A DNA stretch of 64,000 nucleotides, taken from assembly GCA_025765615.1 (NCBI GenBank), contig JAIVFJ010000068.1, forward strand, positions 124,001 to 188,000, given 5' to 3'. This document shows positions 10,967 through 21,754 of the stretch, one piece after another (the stretch's first letter is position 1; the number at the start of each line of letters is the position of its first letter). The notes under the pieces were generated by a model that saw only the letters and a list, made by a program, of their open reading frames with translations, made no database searches and was not told the DNA's origin. Source of the stretch: Zopfochytrium polystomum. Lineage: Eukaryota > Chytridiomycota > Chytridiomycetes > Chytridiales > Chytridiaceae. Made by a program: the position numbers and the translations under genes.

Positions 10967-11466
10967 TCAAGGTTGGCGCGCTGCGAGAAAGTCAACGAGA
11001 TCGTCGCTCCCTCCCACAAACGAGAACGTGAAGTCGGCAGCAGCGTCGTCCGCGGCACTTACGTCCGTGCACCCTTGGTACACAAATGGACTGCTACTGT
11101 GTCCCGAGGCGCCTGGAATTCGCTGAGAGTGGTCATTAGGTTCAGCCCATCATTGAGTCCTAAACACTTTACCTGCGAAAGAAGTACTTTACGTTCGTCC
11201 CAGACTGTGCGCTCAACACCGACGACGATAGGATTTCGGAAACGCGTTGGATCGATCTCGTGCGCAATGGTTGCGGCTGCAGATGCTCGTTGGAAATAGG
11301 GACAAGACCGAAATCCTTCGACGTGAAGACAGATTTGGGTTGCCTCCACTTTGGCTGTGGGGTCAGGCCCGATCTCGGGGCCACCGTGCCGTCTCAGTAA
11401 CTGCAAAGCCATCAGGCCCGCGGCGGCAAGCGTCAGCGCGGCCACAACTCGCCGTCGTGTGGTCAT
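10967..11466 (-). CDS. Membrane-anchored glutaredoxin-like protein
   Basis: Two exons (11466-11173 and 11122-10967) flank a 50-nt intron with CAG/GTAAAG, a CTAATGAC branch site and CTCAG. The product has about 149 residues. An N-terminal MTTRRR followed by a hydrophobic segment (about residues 7-22) suggests a signal anchor. Then comes a CPYF motif (around residue 52) after a short beta-strand-like segment, as in dithiol glutaredoxins (CPYC/CPYF), then a SSPFVYQG segment and a terminal FVGGSDDLVDFL, which corresponds to the glutathione-binding GG-D region of the fold. The second active-site Cys is absent (CxxF), so it could be monothiol-like. It also resembles the short N-terminal thioredoxin-like domain of MDH1B-type proteins. 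It is divergent from SFP1 at 11625 with 158 bp between starts. Confidence 0.6.
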
Positions 11467-11624
11467 CCCCGTTGGGCTGTGTGTCTCAGTCTCTCTCTCT
11501 GCTCCAACACTCAGCCGCTCACACACACACTCTCTCTCGCCCTCTTCTCATGTTTTTTGGCCGCTTTGTCTGACCTGCGAAAGAGCCGCCACACCAATAA
11601 TCACAGTAGCGTTTCCCTGCCACC
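11467..11624. promoter_or_regulatory. Divergent promoter region
   Basis: This 158-bp gap separates the start codons of the glutaredoxin-like gene (minus) and the SFP1-like gene (plus). It contains CT- and CA-rich tracts (about 11490-11545). No TATA box is seen. Confidence 0.4.
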
Positions 11625-14464
11625 ATGGTGAATAGACCGCCTCTCGAGGCTCCTCATCTTGCCTTCTTCCATAAGCCATTGGATCTAACAGCCATGAAAC
11701 ACAGTATAATAATCCCGAAACCACCAGCGGAGCCGAGACTGTAAACTCATTCTCATCGAACGTCCCCAGCTTGCATCCGCCAACCGCATCGGCGTCAGTC
11801 TCTGTGTCCCCATCATCATCGAGCCCCTCTGACCCCTCCAGTGGCTCCGCCTCTCTTATGAACGATTCGTCAAACGGTCATATTGGGTTGGCACAAAACA
11901 ACTCTTCCCTTAGTACGTGCATCTAGCCCATCCGCCAAGGCTTGCTTAACCATTCTTTAGCATACAACCCCTCTTTGCTGGACCTGTACAATTTTCATCT
12001 TCCTGCCGGAAAGCCAAGGCGCCCGTCATTCTCAGGGACTCTCTCTTTGGGTGGCATGGACATCATCGCCTCTGATTCTCAAAGTCAGCAGTTTTTCGGC
12101 CCCTTCGCAAACTTTGGCTTTCTAGGTGGCATCGATGAACTTATGGCGCTTCCCAGTGCACTTCCGGATCCTTCGAATTTGTTTATCGGGGATCTAGCGG
12201 GTCCAATGGCATTTTCTGACTATAAGTCTGGGCTGGAATGCTGCGGCTTAGACTTTCAGTCACTTCACGAATGTAAGGCAAACCTGCGAACAACATCCGT
12301 CTCAAAGTTCTAATCCTCTCAGTGGCCACACATTACGAGACCGTTCACGTAACTATCCGGCCTCCTCTCGCAAGAATGGCCGCTATTCCAGAAGAGTCTG
12401 TCGATTCCGCAAGATCTACGTCCTTATCTGCTGTTACACTAAGCGGTTCGGTCTCACCAGACTTGGAAGGGCTCATCCGCTCTGCCAGCGAATTCGATCA
12501 CGATGGTGGCGATTCTTCCAGCACAAATCGATCGCTCTATCCGACCGTGGTTGGAAACCTTTTGAACCGCAAACCGAGCATCAGCAGCACGTCAAACCAA
12601 AATGATCCAATGAGTATCACGAAGAACTCAGGAGATGCGGCTGCGGATTACCGCTGCAGTTCCGGCACACCGGCTGACTCCCCTCTCATTTCCCACACCA
12701 GCTCTGTGAAAGCCGAATCGGAGGAGCCAGAGGATGTTATTCCTGCAAGTGGAGTCGGAGTCCTCCAACGAAGGCTCAGCGAATTGTCATTACGACCTCC
12801 CGTTTTCACATTGCCCAGCACCATGAGCGGATCGACTATGTTCTCCAATGATATTGAGAGTAGCATGATGTCTCTTATATCGGAAGAGCAGCAACTAGGA
12901 GTTGTGGACCCAATCGGTGACAGCGAGTTCTCTCTTGTGCACAAACTTGAAGCGATGGTCGGTAATCCCGAAGGAGTGAATAGCGGTGCTGAAGTGGATG
13001 ATATACTTAGCGATATGGTCAGCATGTCTCGCCAAGGGAAGAGAACACGAGTACCCTCAGTGACAACGACGGCATCAGTGAAAATGTTTCGATCGTCTGA
13101 AGACCGTTCGAATGACATGGCGCAAAGCGATTTCTCCCAAGCCCTTTTCGAATTCGCAGCCCTCACAAAACGAATGGGCGGAAGCGAGGTTATGTTTGAC
13201 CTCTCAAAGCCGGAAGATGATGCGGAACAGCCTCCAAACCCAGCCAGCTGGACGTCTGATTCATCGGGGCTCAACTTCCCTTTTGTCGCCAATAGCCATT
13301 CGCTACCATTCCACGAGAACATTGGTGGAATCTCCTCGTTTGCCGATAATCAGTTGGACCTACCAGGGACATTTCCCTCCGTACTGGCACCAGCTCCAGC
13401 GAAGTTTCTCCCAGCTTTCCCCTCGGTCTCCCAAGTTAGCGTACGACCAGACTCAACTGTTTATTCTTCCATCACGCCTGCGGCCTTATCTTCTCCTTTC
13501 GCAAAATCGAGTGCTACGCCTCCGGCAAGCGAAAATCCTCCTCTCGTCTTTCATGTTTACCGGCAACAGACGCAAGTTTCCGGGAAGACATTGAAATCGT
13601 CTTTGGTCGAGCCAATGAGTGGCGCCTTAGACAGAAACAAAGCCCCGGAGCCACCATTTAGATCACTTACTCCACAGCCACACGAGGTTATCTTGCAACC
13701 AAGTCCTGTGAGGCTGAGCGACCAAAATTCATCCCGACAGAAGCGCCAAAACTTGCGACGACATATTGCAACGCCCAATCGCCCTTCCAGCACACCAGTG
13801 TTCGGAACCGAGAGCACAAGACCCGGAAGTCCACTCACTCGTCCATCGAGTCCTGTTACCAATGGTAGCCTTGGCACGGCGAGTGCAATGGCAATGCCTG
13901 CGGCTGTGCTTCCAGGGATGCCAACAATCCCGACGGGCGTTGTGGAGAAGAAACCTTATTTCAAATGCCCCAAGCCATACTGCTCAAAGGTTTGTCGCAA
14001 TCTGCGTTTACTTTATCACAACTCTCATTCCTTCGTTTCCTTCCCACCAGATTTACAAAAATGCTAATGGCCTTCGTTACCACCTTGAACGTGGCAATTG
14101 CGAAATCGAATCCGACGCGGATGGGGACATCATAGCAGTAGTGAAGGCTGCCGCAGCTGTTCGCATGTCTTCGCTGTCAGCGTCGACTTCGTCGTCCCTG
14201 GATCCAAAACAGGAGTCAAAAGTCGATGACGATGATGTGGTCGGCGATGGCAGTTCCCCGATGCTCTTTTCGCAGCCGGGTGATGCCGAGGTTCCTTCCG
14301 TCCCCCACGACCTGAAAATCGCCCATCGTCCTTACTGGTGCCGCGTGAGCGGATGCGGCCGGAAGTACAAGAATTTGAACGGATTAAAATATCACGGGCG
14401 GGTCGCTCATCCCGAAATGTCCTTCAGAGAGGAGGTCAAGGGCCATGCCAGTGTCCGATTGTGA
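11625..14464 (+). CDS. SFP1: SFP1-like C2H2 zinc-finger transcription factor
   Basis: Five exons join in phase: 11625-11627, 11705-11912, 11961-12272, 12323-13989 and 14051-14464, giving about 867 residues. The first exon is just the ATG, in a strong GCCACCATGG context. The N-terminal 700 residues are Ser/Pro-rich and look disordered. The C-terminus has two C2H2 fingers: the first (YFKCPKPYCSK, split by the last intron, then YKNANGLRYHLERGNC), the second PYWCRVSGCGRKYKNLNGLKYHGRVAH. The KxYKNxNGLxYH spacing between fingers, about 90 residues apart with an acidic linker, is the SFP1 signature. In yeast, Sfp1 activates ribosomal-protein and ribosome-biogenesis genes in response to nutrients. 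That role here is by family. Confidence 0.85.
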
Positions 14465-15441
14465 AAGTTCTTCTGCTGGTTTTCTTGGGCGGCTGAAAAT
14501 TATTCCCTGTTTGCTTGTTTGGTTAAAATCCTCTCCAGCCCGTGTAACCGATTTCCGCATGTCGCATGTTTTCTGTCCGTTTGTTCACCCTTTGTACGAT
14601 GTGGTAGCTGGCAACTCAATGAGTACTTGTTCTTTTCGTTTTTTGGTATTTTTCCGTCCTTTTGAATACTTCCTTCACCCACCTTTCAGTATTCGGTTAA
14701 CCCTTTTGCCCGCGCGAAGCCAGGACGGCGATCCATTGTAATTTTTACTCACACTAACAATCATCCCTTTCGTTGGCTTGCTCTGGGCATCAGGGAGCTT
14801 CTGTGGCGGAAGGATGGGTTCGAGGACCTTTCAGTGATTAAAAAAAAAAAAGAAAGAAACGCACACACATTCACAAACGGCGTACCAGCTTTCGCTGCGC
14901 AGCGCTATTGCGTAGGCGCTACAAGCTGTGGTGAAGAGTTCGCCAATGATTGATAAGCACTTCGGCATCTTTGTCAAATTCCAATGGGTGGCTCCCAAAA
15001 CTGGAGAATTTGACATGGTGGAAAACTTTAAGATATCTTAAGGCAGAGCCAACAATAATCCAGCATAAAATGCTGCATTAAGCAAAATATGTTGCTTGCC
15101 AAAATGCAACAAATGGCATTATTCCTGCCAAAAACTGCGAGCTGTTTTCCCAGGAAATTGAGCTTGGCTACAACCCAACAATTTTTATTCCTTGCTCTTT
15201 CCATAGCTTCCGAGTGATACAGTGGCGGCTTTGCCACTACTGGATTCACAGCCTTTGGCTGCGATCTACTTTAAACTCTTCTTCTTACAAATTTAACTCT
15301 TTCAAGCCCAGCATCCTAAATAAAGGATTTTGGCTCCTTTTTTTGAGTGTAGGGCTATGTTTTCGTGCAGTTGTCATTTAAACTGTTTGCAATTAGTATC
15401 ATCTGAAAGCATATTTTTCATGGCATCGATGACTACGAGAC
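14465..15441. other. 3' flank of SFP1 and intergenic region
   Basis: No gene is seen. The stretch to about 14830 is T-rich, as expected of a 3' UTR. From 14840 to 15440 the sequence is AT-rich with only short frames. Confidence 0.5.
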
Positions 15442-16101
15442 TGTTAGTTTTGGGTCTTTTGGGGGAAGCAGTGTGCAGGAGCTTTGGCCTGATACTGCTC
15501 TGCAAGGATGACTTTCAGCATTTTGCAAGTGATGGTCCTTGTAACGGTTTTGTATAAAGGCAAACACAAAGCCAAAATCAACCTCCCACCACCACCACCT
15601 TCAGTAGTGTACTCCACCCAGCACTACAGCAGCCCAATCCATCAATCAGCCAACGTAACGAATTCTTTCATACAAAACTGTTACCCATCCCAATCACAAC
15701 ACTCTTGGTTCCAGTCAGATCCAATCAGTGAATCATGGGCGCTACAGACATCGAGCTCAATCCGACACCTCTACACCGTATCCACATGGTCACCAGATTA
15801 CCTCCAACCCACACACCATTAATTTTTGATTTTTTGTCCTCAGTTGGAGACAACAACCACCCCCCTACCCGACACACACCAAGCTAACAATCCAACTTTT
15901 CATCTGCAAAACCATCTTCACAACACATTCAAATCCCAACAAAATCCACTCAAACTTGGCACACACAATCGATCTTCGAAAACAACGTGACTACTGAGAC
16001 AACAAAGTACATTGCCAAGTCCTTCAGAGTTCTTGAAGACGAACTGGGAATTGTTTGCTGCACAGCAGACCAGGGACTTGCAACAGTGATCATTGATGAT
16101 G
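15442..16101 (+). mobile_element. Copia copy 2, left part (5' LTR, leader, gag start)
   Basis: The 5' LTR is 15442-15670 (229 bp, TGTTAG...TTTCA), followed by the family leader and the first codons of gag with an internal deletion. The sequence corresponds to 17644-18700 of the intact element. It stops at about 16101, where the long inverted-repeat element begins. The right part of the same copy resumes at about 26893. Confidence 0.8.
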
Positions 16102-16911
16102 AAATCCCACCCAGGACTGGAGGGACTTGGTGTGTGTGGAGATGAGGAGAGAGAGCAGTGATGATGGAAAAGGGAGAGAAGTGAGAGGTTGGAGAGAGGA
16201 GAAAGGAGTGAGTGGGCAGAGCTGGAAGAGAGAGCAAATGGAGGAAGAGAGATTGGCTTGTTTTGCACTGAATTCTGTCAAAGCAGCAAGGAGGGGGTTG
16301 GATTTCTTTTTTTTGATCTCTGTGAGAGGTTGCTGCTTTTATACTCCTGCAGGTTGGAGCCATCAGAAAACAGAGGGAGCAGTGGGCTGCACAGAGCAGG
16401 CCACAGAAATGAGATAAAGCAGGCTGAGCACCAATCCCCAGCCTGGGCTAAGTACCCACTCAGGGCTGAGTACCACCCAGTGCTGGGCATCACTCAGGGC
16501 TGAATACCAGCCAGGGCTGAGTACCAGCCTGGGCTGAGCACCACCCAGGGCTGAGTACCAGCCTGGGCTGTGCACCACCCTGGGCTAAGTACCAGCCAGG
16601 GCTGAGTACCACCTTGGGCTGAGCACTTTGTCTGGGCTGAGTACCACCAGGAACCAATTTACAGCTTGTTTGAGAAACAGTTGCTTGTAAATTGGTTTGG
16701 TTGTTTCCAAATCAGGAAGCTTGTTTGGGAAACAAGCCGCTTTTTTCCTTGTTTTTAGAAATCCAATGATTGGTGCAATCTCTGGTGAGCTCAGTTTTTA
16801 TCTCACTTTTAGAAATGCAGTGATTGGTGCAATCCCTGATTCCTAAATGCCTGTTGCATTGCTCAGATTGCACAGCACAGCAGGAAAGCTGGAATTCCAG
16901 ATCAGGAAGCG
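16102..16911 (+). repeat. Left arm of long inverted repeat (foldback-type element)
   Basis: About 810 bp are repeated, inverted, at 26080-26892 with high similarity. The outer end reads GAAATCCCACCC after TGAT. Between 16430 and 16660 the arm holds a degenerate tandem repeat of 15-30-bp units (gctgagtaccagcc type). The inner end has GGAATTCC boxes every 28-30 bp up to 16980. It has no coding content. Long terminal inverted repeats with internal tandem units are typical of foldback elements, but no transposase is present. Confidence 0.65.
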
Positions 16912-17404
16912 GAATTCCGGTGCAGAGAGAGGAATTCCAGATCAGGAAGCGGAATTCCGATGCAGAGAGCGGAATTCCGGAGCATGGGGCAGTGGTACAC
17001 TGCTTCTGCATGCTTGCTGTGCTGTGTTACATGTGCAGAGTGCGTAGTTTGAGCGTTTTTGTGCATGTTCTAATTGCATCGTTCCTACCGGTAGGATGAA
17101 CAAAGCTAGAACAACAGCCGCCTTTGCCTATCTCTTTTTATTGAGAACAGATTAGCCCTTCTGAGCGCCCCATTCAAGTATTGAATCTACTGAGCCCTTC
17201 AAACACCCCATCCAATGTGATTGGATGGAGTTCTCAAAGGGATCATCAGTAACGGGCGTAGTGTACCCCGTGGGTCGAATCTCAACACACCCCCGCAATA
17301 GAAAGAGAGGGGGCAACTGTTTCTCCTGGAGTACATGGCTGTCCAACAATGCCAGCCAAGCAGTGGGACTCAAACCCACCCATGTACCCCCCTACACTTG
17401 TGAA
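16912..17404 (-). mobile_element. 3' end of opposite-strand copia copy 3 (LTR and polypurine tract)
   Basis: Read on the minus strand, a purine tract (GCGGGGG at about 17288-17295) precedes TGTTGAG at 17287, the expected start of a 3' LTR. An AATAAA signal lies inside the LTR at about 17136-17141. The inner LTR end is not clear as no second LTR is available for comparison. The sequence is cut at 17404 by the intact copia element and resumes at 23923. Confidence 0.6.
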
Positions 17405-17643
17405 TGTTAGTTTTGGGTCTTTTGGTGTAAGCAGTGTGCAGGAGCTTTGACCAGTTTCTGCTCTGCAAGGATGACTTGCAGCATTTTGCAAGTGATGGTC
17501 CTTGTAACAGTTTTGTATAAAGACAAACACAAGACTGACAGAAGCCAAGATCAACCTCCCACCACCACCACCTTCAGTAGTGTACTCCATCCATCCCCAC
17601 AGCAGCACAACCCATAGACAATCCAGCCCAACGAAATCTTTCA
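17405..17643 (+). repeat. 5' LTR of intact copia
   Basis: 239 bp, TG...CA. The leader after it starts tacaaaactgttaccc and is conserved in copy 2. It does not resemble the initiator-methionine tRNA primer site usual for copia elements, so the primer is unknown. Confidence 0.92.
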
Positions 17644-18242
17644 TACAAAACTGTTACCCATCCCAATCACTTCCCCCTTGATTTCAACAAGATCCAATCA
17701 GTAGAAGAGCCTGTACGCTTTTCAGATCTGCCAACTTTGGGGATCAATCACGGACGCTACAGACATCGTACAGCAATTCTGTTACTACCATTGGAAAGCT
17801 CTCGATCTCCTCTTTCCAACGAACCCACCTCATCTCGGATCCGACGCTCCTACGTTGCGTACACCACCTCTGAAGTTGGCAACCACTTTTCCAACTTCAA
17901 CCTCAATTTGCTGGCCTTCCAGACCTCCCCCAGCCAATCCCAAGCTATCATTCGAAAGGCCTGCTTCCGGACTACACAACTGTCACCAACGGGATCCCAA
18001 AATCACTCTCCTTTGCGATAAGCGCCCACTTTTTCCATTCAGGGTCACCAGATTACCTCCAACCCTCACCATTAATTTTTGATTTTTTGTCCCCAATTGG
18101 AGACAACGACCACCCCCCTACCTGACACACACCAAGCTAACAAACCAACTTTTCATCTGCTGCAACACCACCTTCACAACACACCCAAAATCCAACGAAA
18201 TCCTTTCAAACTTGGCACACATAATCGTCCTGAGAAAACAGC

Positions 18243-19559
18243 ATGACTACTGACTCAACCAAGTATGTTGCCAAGTCCTTCAGCGTCTTGGAGGGACCAG
18301 AGAATTTCGGTGACTGGTTGGAGGATCTTACAGCAGAACTCTCCAACAAAAATGTCGACTTACGCCACTGCATTGACACAAGTCACATCAACGCAGAGCA
18401 GAATGATGCAATTGATCCACTAGACCTCCGCGACACTGGAACCTGTCTCATCAGAGATGGACCATTCCAAGGACAGAGATTCCAATTGGTGCCTCCGCCT
18501 CGTGGACAAGAGAAAGTAACTTGGTTTCCTGGTACACAGAACCAGAATGCACATTGCTGTCTAATTATTCGCCGCCACATCTCTCGAGCCCTTCTCACCC
18601 AAATCACACCTGGTCGAAACTTTGCTTATGAGTTGGTTGGTGAATTGGGAATAATTTGCCGCACAGCAGACCAGGGACTCGCAAAGGAGATCATTGACGA
18701 CTTTGAACGCATCAAAATGGAACCAACTGAAGCCTCAGATGCCTTCATTACCCGATTCACTGAAGCATACCATCGAGTTGACAGCTTTGCAAAATCAGCA
18801 GCGGGAGAACTTCTCCATCGTATCCGCCCTTTCCAAAAAGTTGTTCGAATCTTTGTTGGTTCACTGAACCAAAGCCTATTGGACATGGGGATAGGAAACG
18901 TTTTTCTTGTTGTCGGCAACCCAGCTCCTGAGATAACAAGTTTAGCCAAACTAATCTCACTCTTCAAACAAACTGTTCGTCAAAACAACTATGATAAGCG
19001 ACGCATCGAGCTGGCAAATCAAAGAGAAGGGGACACCTCCACTGCAGCCCCAGAGGTCAACACACCAACTGCAAATGTTGCCCAAGTTCACTACACCCAC
19101 CCCCGAGGCCGTGGTGGCTATCGACCGCTCCAACCAAGGCCACAGCCATACACCCCACGACCCTATGGTGGCTTTGGCAGAGGGTCCACTCCACTCTCTC
19201 AAGGAAGTTGGCGACCCCAGCAGATGGGATGGCGACTCCAGCAAAGTGGATGGCGACCACAGCAACCATTCCGTCCACACCAGAGCCGGGCATCCGCAAA
19301 TGTCACCTGCAACAATTGCAGTGGTCGTGGACATTATGCAAGGGAATGTCCTTCAGCTGCAAACGTGCAGGAGCAGATGCCTCAGCAATCCCAGCAGGCA
19401 CTCCTAACATACAGTGCACCAGCAGACAGTGATTGGGATGAACAACAGAGTCAGCAGTTTGCAAACGAACAGCAGTTATGGGAAGAGACTTACAACTCAC
19501 AGCTTGGCGGCCAAAGTGACGACAACCACCAACAGGATTTTTGGATGGCCCGGGAGTGA
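18243..19559 (+). CDS. Copia Gag
   Basis: This 438-residue frame starts with an ATG about 600 bp downstream of the LTR. It has a conserved UBN2-like helical N-terminal half, then a Gly/Arg/Gln-rich basic region (RGRGGYRPLQ and WRPQQ repeats) and one CCHC zinc knuckle, CNNCSGRGHYAREC, near residue 355. This is the nucleocapsid. The end overlaps the next frame by 19 bases. Confidence 0.9.
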   Translation: MTTDSTKYVAKSFSVLEGPENFGDWLEDLTAELSNKNVDLRHCIDTSHINAEQNDAIDPLDLRDTGTCLIRDGPFQGQRFQLVPPPRGQEKVTWFPGTQNQNAHCCLIIRRHISRALLTQITPGRNFAYELVGELGIICRTADQGLAKEIIDDFERIKMEPTEASDAFITRFTEAYHRVDSFAKSAAGELLHRIRPFQKVVRIFVGSLNQSLLDMGIGNVFLVVGNPAPEITSLAKLISLFKQTVRQNNYDKRRIELANQREGDTSTAAPEVNTPTANVAQVHYTHPRGRGGYRPLQPRPQPYTPRPYGGFGRGSTPLSQGSWRPQQMGWRLQQSGWRPQQPFRPHQSRASANVTCNNCSGRGHYARECPSAANVQEQMPQQSQQALLTYSAPADSDWDEQQSQQFANEQQLWEETYNSQLGGQSDDNHQQDFWMARE

Positions 19560-21298
19560 TCCGGGCATTTGCAGTCAACATTCCACCTCCTGTTACTTCC
19601 TTTCCTCTCCTTATTGATAACGGTTGCAATGTTACTACTCTTCGTGATTTCTCCTTCTTTATCCCATCAACCTTCAACAACCAAAAATCCAGCATGCACA
19701 TCGCAAAGGAAGGCCCAGTTCTCAACTGCGAGGGCTCAGGCGTTGCACGAATTCCTCTTGCAAACAACATCACTCTCATTATTGAAGGCGCGCAGTTTGC
19801 TCCAGAATGCCCAGTCAACCTTATTGCCGACAGGGACCTCCAGCTATGCGGTTACTATCACTTGGCACGAGACCTCCAACCAGGTGTTATTCACCGCAGC
19901 AGTCATGAAGAAGGTGACCCAGCAGTTCTTCAAATGATCCTTCGGCACGGTCTCCAGTGGTTCCCAACTGCAGCAAACCCAACCTTCAATTACAGCACTC
20001 AATTTCTCGCCCATTGCGCCAGCAGATATTACAACTTTTTCACGTCAGCAGAACCTGCAGACACACACAGCATTCGTGCAGCATTTCTCAACAGCAAAAA
20101 ACCAGACACTCGCCGACTGCACCAACGTCTAGGACACATTCCCTATGCTCGACTTCGCTCCATGAAGGAACGACGAACCTGTGCTGACTTTCCAGACATA
20201 GACTTAGAACTGCTTGAGGACGAGTGTAAGGCCTGTATTATTGCAAAGCAGACACGTGCCTCTATTCCCCACACAGATCCTCCGGACAAGCTACCTGGGG
20301 AACACTTGGCGTTTGACCTTGTGGAGGTCAAACCCAAGTTCAGGGGGCAGTACGGCTTTGCCCTCATTGCCATTGACTATGTCAGCAATTATATCTGGTC
20401 AACCAACCTACGACGGAAGTCTGATGCTTTACCAGAAGCCATCAAAATCATTCAGCAACTCCAGACTGTGCGAGACGTTCAGGTTAAGTCAGTTAGGTTT
20501 GATGGGGGTGAACTTAAGTCAACTGCCTTTGAACGCTTCTGTGCCTCTCGTGGGATACGGGTTGAAGTCAGTCCACCACACACACCAGAGCTCAACGGCA
20601 AAGCAGAACGTGCAGTTAGGACAGTCATGGATGTAACTCGTTCACTCCTTCAGCATGCTGGCTCACCTTGGTCTTGGTGGGGTTATGCTATTCGACATGC
20701 CATGGACATCATCAACACACTGCCAGTTCTCAGTCGTGGTTTGCTTTCACCGGTTGAAATGCTACTTGGCTTCCCTCCCTGCATCAGCCACTTTAGGGTT
20801 TTTGGCGCTGGTTGCCTCTACCATGTGACAGCCAAGGAACGCGGCAGCACACACCAGTACAAGAAACTGGCAGAACGAGCACGACCAGCAATATACATTG
20901 GCAATATAGGCCGATCCATTGCCCGGCTCATCGACATCAACACTGGTCGCGTTATCACACATCGCCTCAACGACCTCACTATCGCCGAAGACAGCTTTCC
21001 CAAACTCAACAAATCAGATGCTGATGATGACAGTTCAGAACTACAGCATCACCACACGCCCTTACTCTCAGCTGACGAACTTCAGGAAACCAACAGCAAC
21101 ATCAAGGCCCTCCTTCGCGAAGCAAACGTACACATTGAACAGCTCCCTGAGCCAGAACCAACACCAGTGGCCCCGGTGGAATTGGTAAAAAGTGTCACCC
21201 CTCAGGTAAGCACAGTGAAAGTGAATCAGATAACGATGTACAGCTCTGGTGTTGGAGGTGACGGCATGATGGGTTGGATTCCGTGCTACTGCAATTAA
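19541..21298 (+). CDS. Copia protease-integrase
   Basis: The frame is open for 585 codons in the -1 frame relative to gag. It starts without an ATG of its own, so it is probably made by frameshifting at the overlap (a run of five T at about 19541). The protease motif is LIDNGC near residue 27, with DNG where DTG or DSG is usual. Integrase follows: the HH-CC zinc domain (HQRLGHIPYARL...CKACIIAK) and the core with FDLVEVK, DGGE and SPPHTPELNGKAER. The frame ends shortly after integrase, in VKVNQITMYSSG..., so reverse transcriptase is not in this frame. Confidence 0.9.
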   Translation: MDGPGVIRAFAVNIPPPVTSFPLLIDNGCNVTTLRDFSFFIPSTFNNQKSSMHIAKEGPVLNCEGSGVARIPLANNITLIIEGAQFAPECPVNLIADRDLQLCGYYHLARDLQPGVIHRSSHEEGDPAVLQMILRHGLQWFPTAANPTFNYSTQFLAHCASRYYNFFTSAEPADTHSIRAAFLNSKKPDTRRLHQRLGHIPYARLRSMKERRTCADFPDIDLELLEDECKACIIAKQTRASIPHTDPPDKLPGEHLAFDLVEVKPKFRGQYGFALIAIDYVSNYIWSTNLRRKSDALPEAIKIIQQLQTVRDVQVKSVRFDGGELKSTAFERFCASRGIRVEVSPPHTPELNGKAERAVRTVMDVTRSLLQHAGSPWSWWGYAIRHAMDIINTLPVLSRGLLSPVEMLLGFPPCISHFRVFGAGCLYHVTAKERGSTHQYKKLAERARPAIYIGNIGRSIARLIDINTGRVITHRLNDLTIAEDSFPKLNKSDADDDSSELQHHHTPLLSADELQETNSNIKALLREANVHIEQLPEPEPTPVAPVELVKSVTPQVSTVKVNQITMYSSGVGGDGMMGWIPCYCN

Positions 21299-21754
21299 CG
21301 TCATCTCCAGTGGGCCTTATTGGGAGCACTATAGGCGTGACTGAGGGAGACCGGATCGGGGGGTAGACCGGCAATGTGAAGCAACTGAAGGCCCACGACA
21401 ACCGAAGCCCCAGCTCGTAGGCTAGTGTGGCCCAGACCTGTGTCAGAGGAGGTGGAGTCCTGAGCAGGGAGCCCATTCCGTGAGGAGCACCAACCAGGAG
21501 ACAGTTATTCTCCTGATGTGCCCAGGCGAGACGCGGGGGGTAGCGTTGAGGGCAAGCTGTGTATGGGGGAGTGGTTGCCTCACCTCATAGGGTACTGGGG
21601 GGAGCCCAGACCAGCATCGTGCGGAAGGCTCACCTGTGCATTTCATCCTTGCTTACTTTTGTGCGTTGGATATCTGAGACTGTTATAATTAATTCCTCCA
21701 AAGTCCCTACAAGATAAAACAATGGCAGACACACCCACTAGGGATGCCTCACAG
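21206..21754 (+). other. Spacer/candidate intron between integrase and RT frames
   Basis: A CAG/GTAAGC donor at 21206 falls exactly on a codon boundary of the integrase frame, and CACAG at 21754 falls on a codon boundary of the RT frame, so removing this 549-nt piece would fuse the two frames in phase. The stretch 21299-21721 has no reading frame but is conserved in copia copy 2 (27062-27496) and in the detached fragment at 1005-1210. It contains a hairpin at 21254-21308. Splicing is inferred; an internal translation start at 21722 is the alternative. Confidence 0.5.

Noticed and set aside
16430..16660. CRISPR-like or regulatory array of 15-30-bp repeats
   Set aside because: Units are degenerate and adjacent without unique spacers, in eukaryotic DNA; tandem repeat in the inverted-repeat arm.
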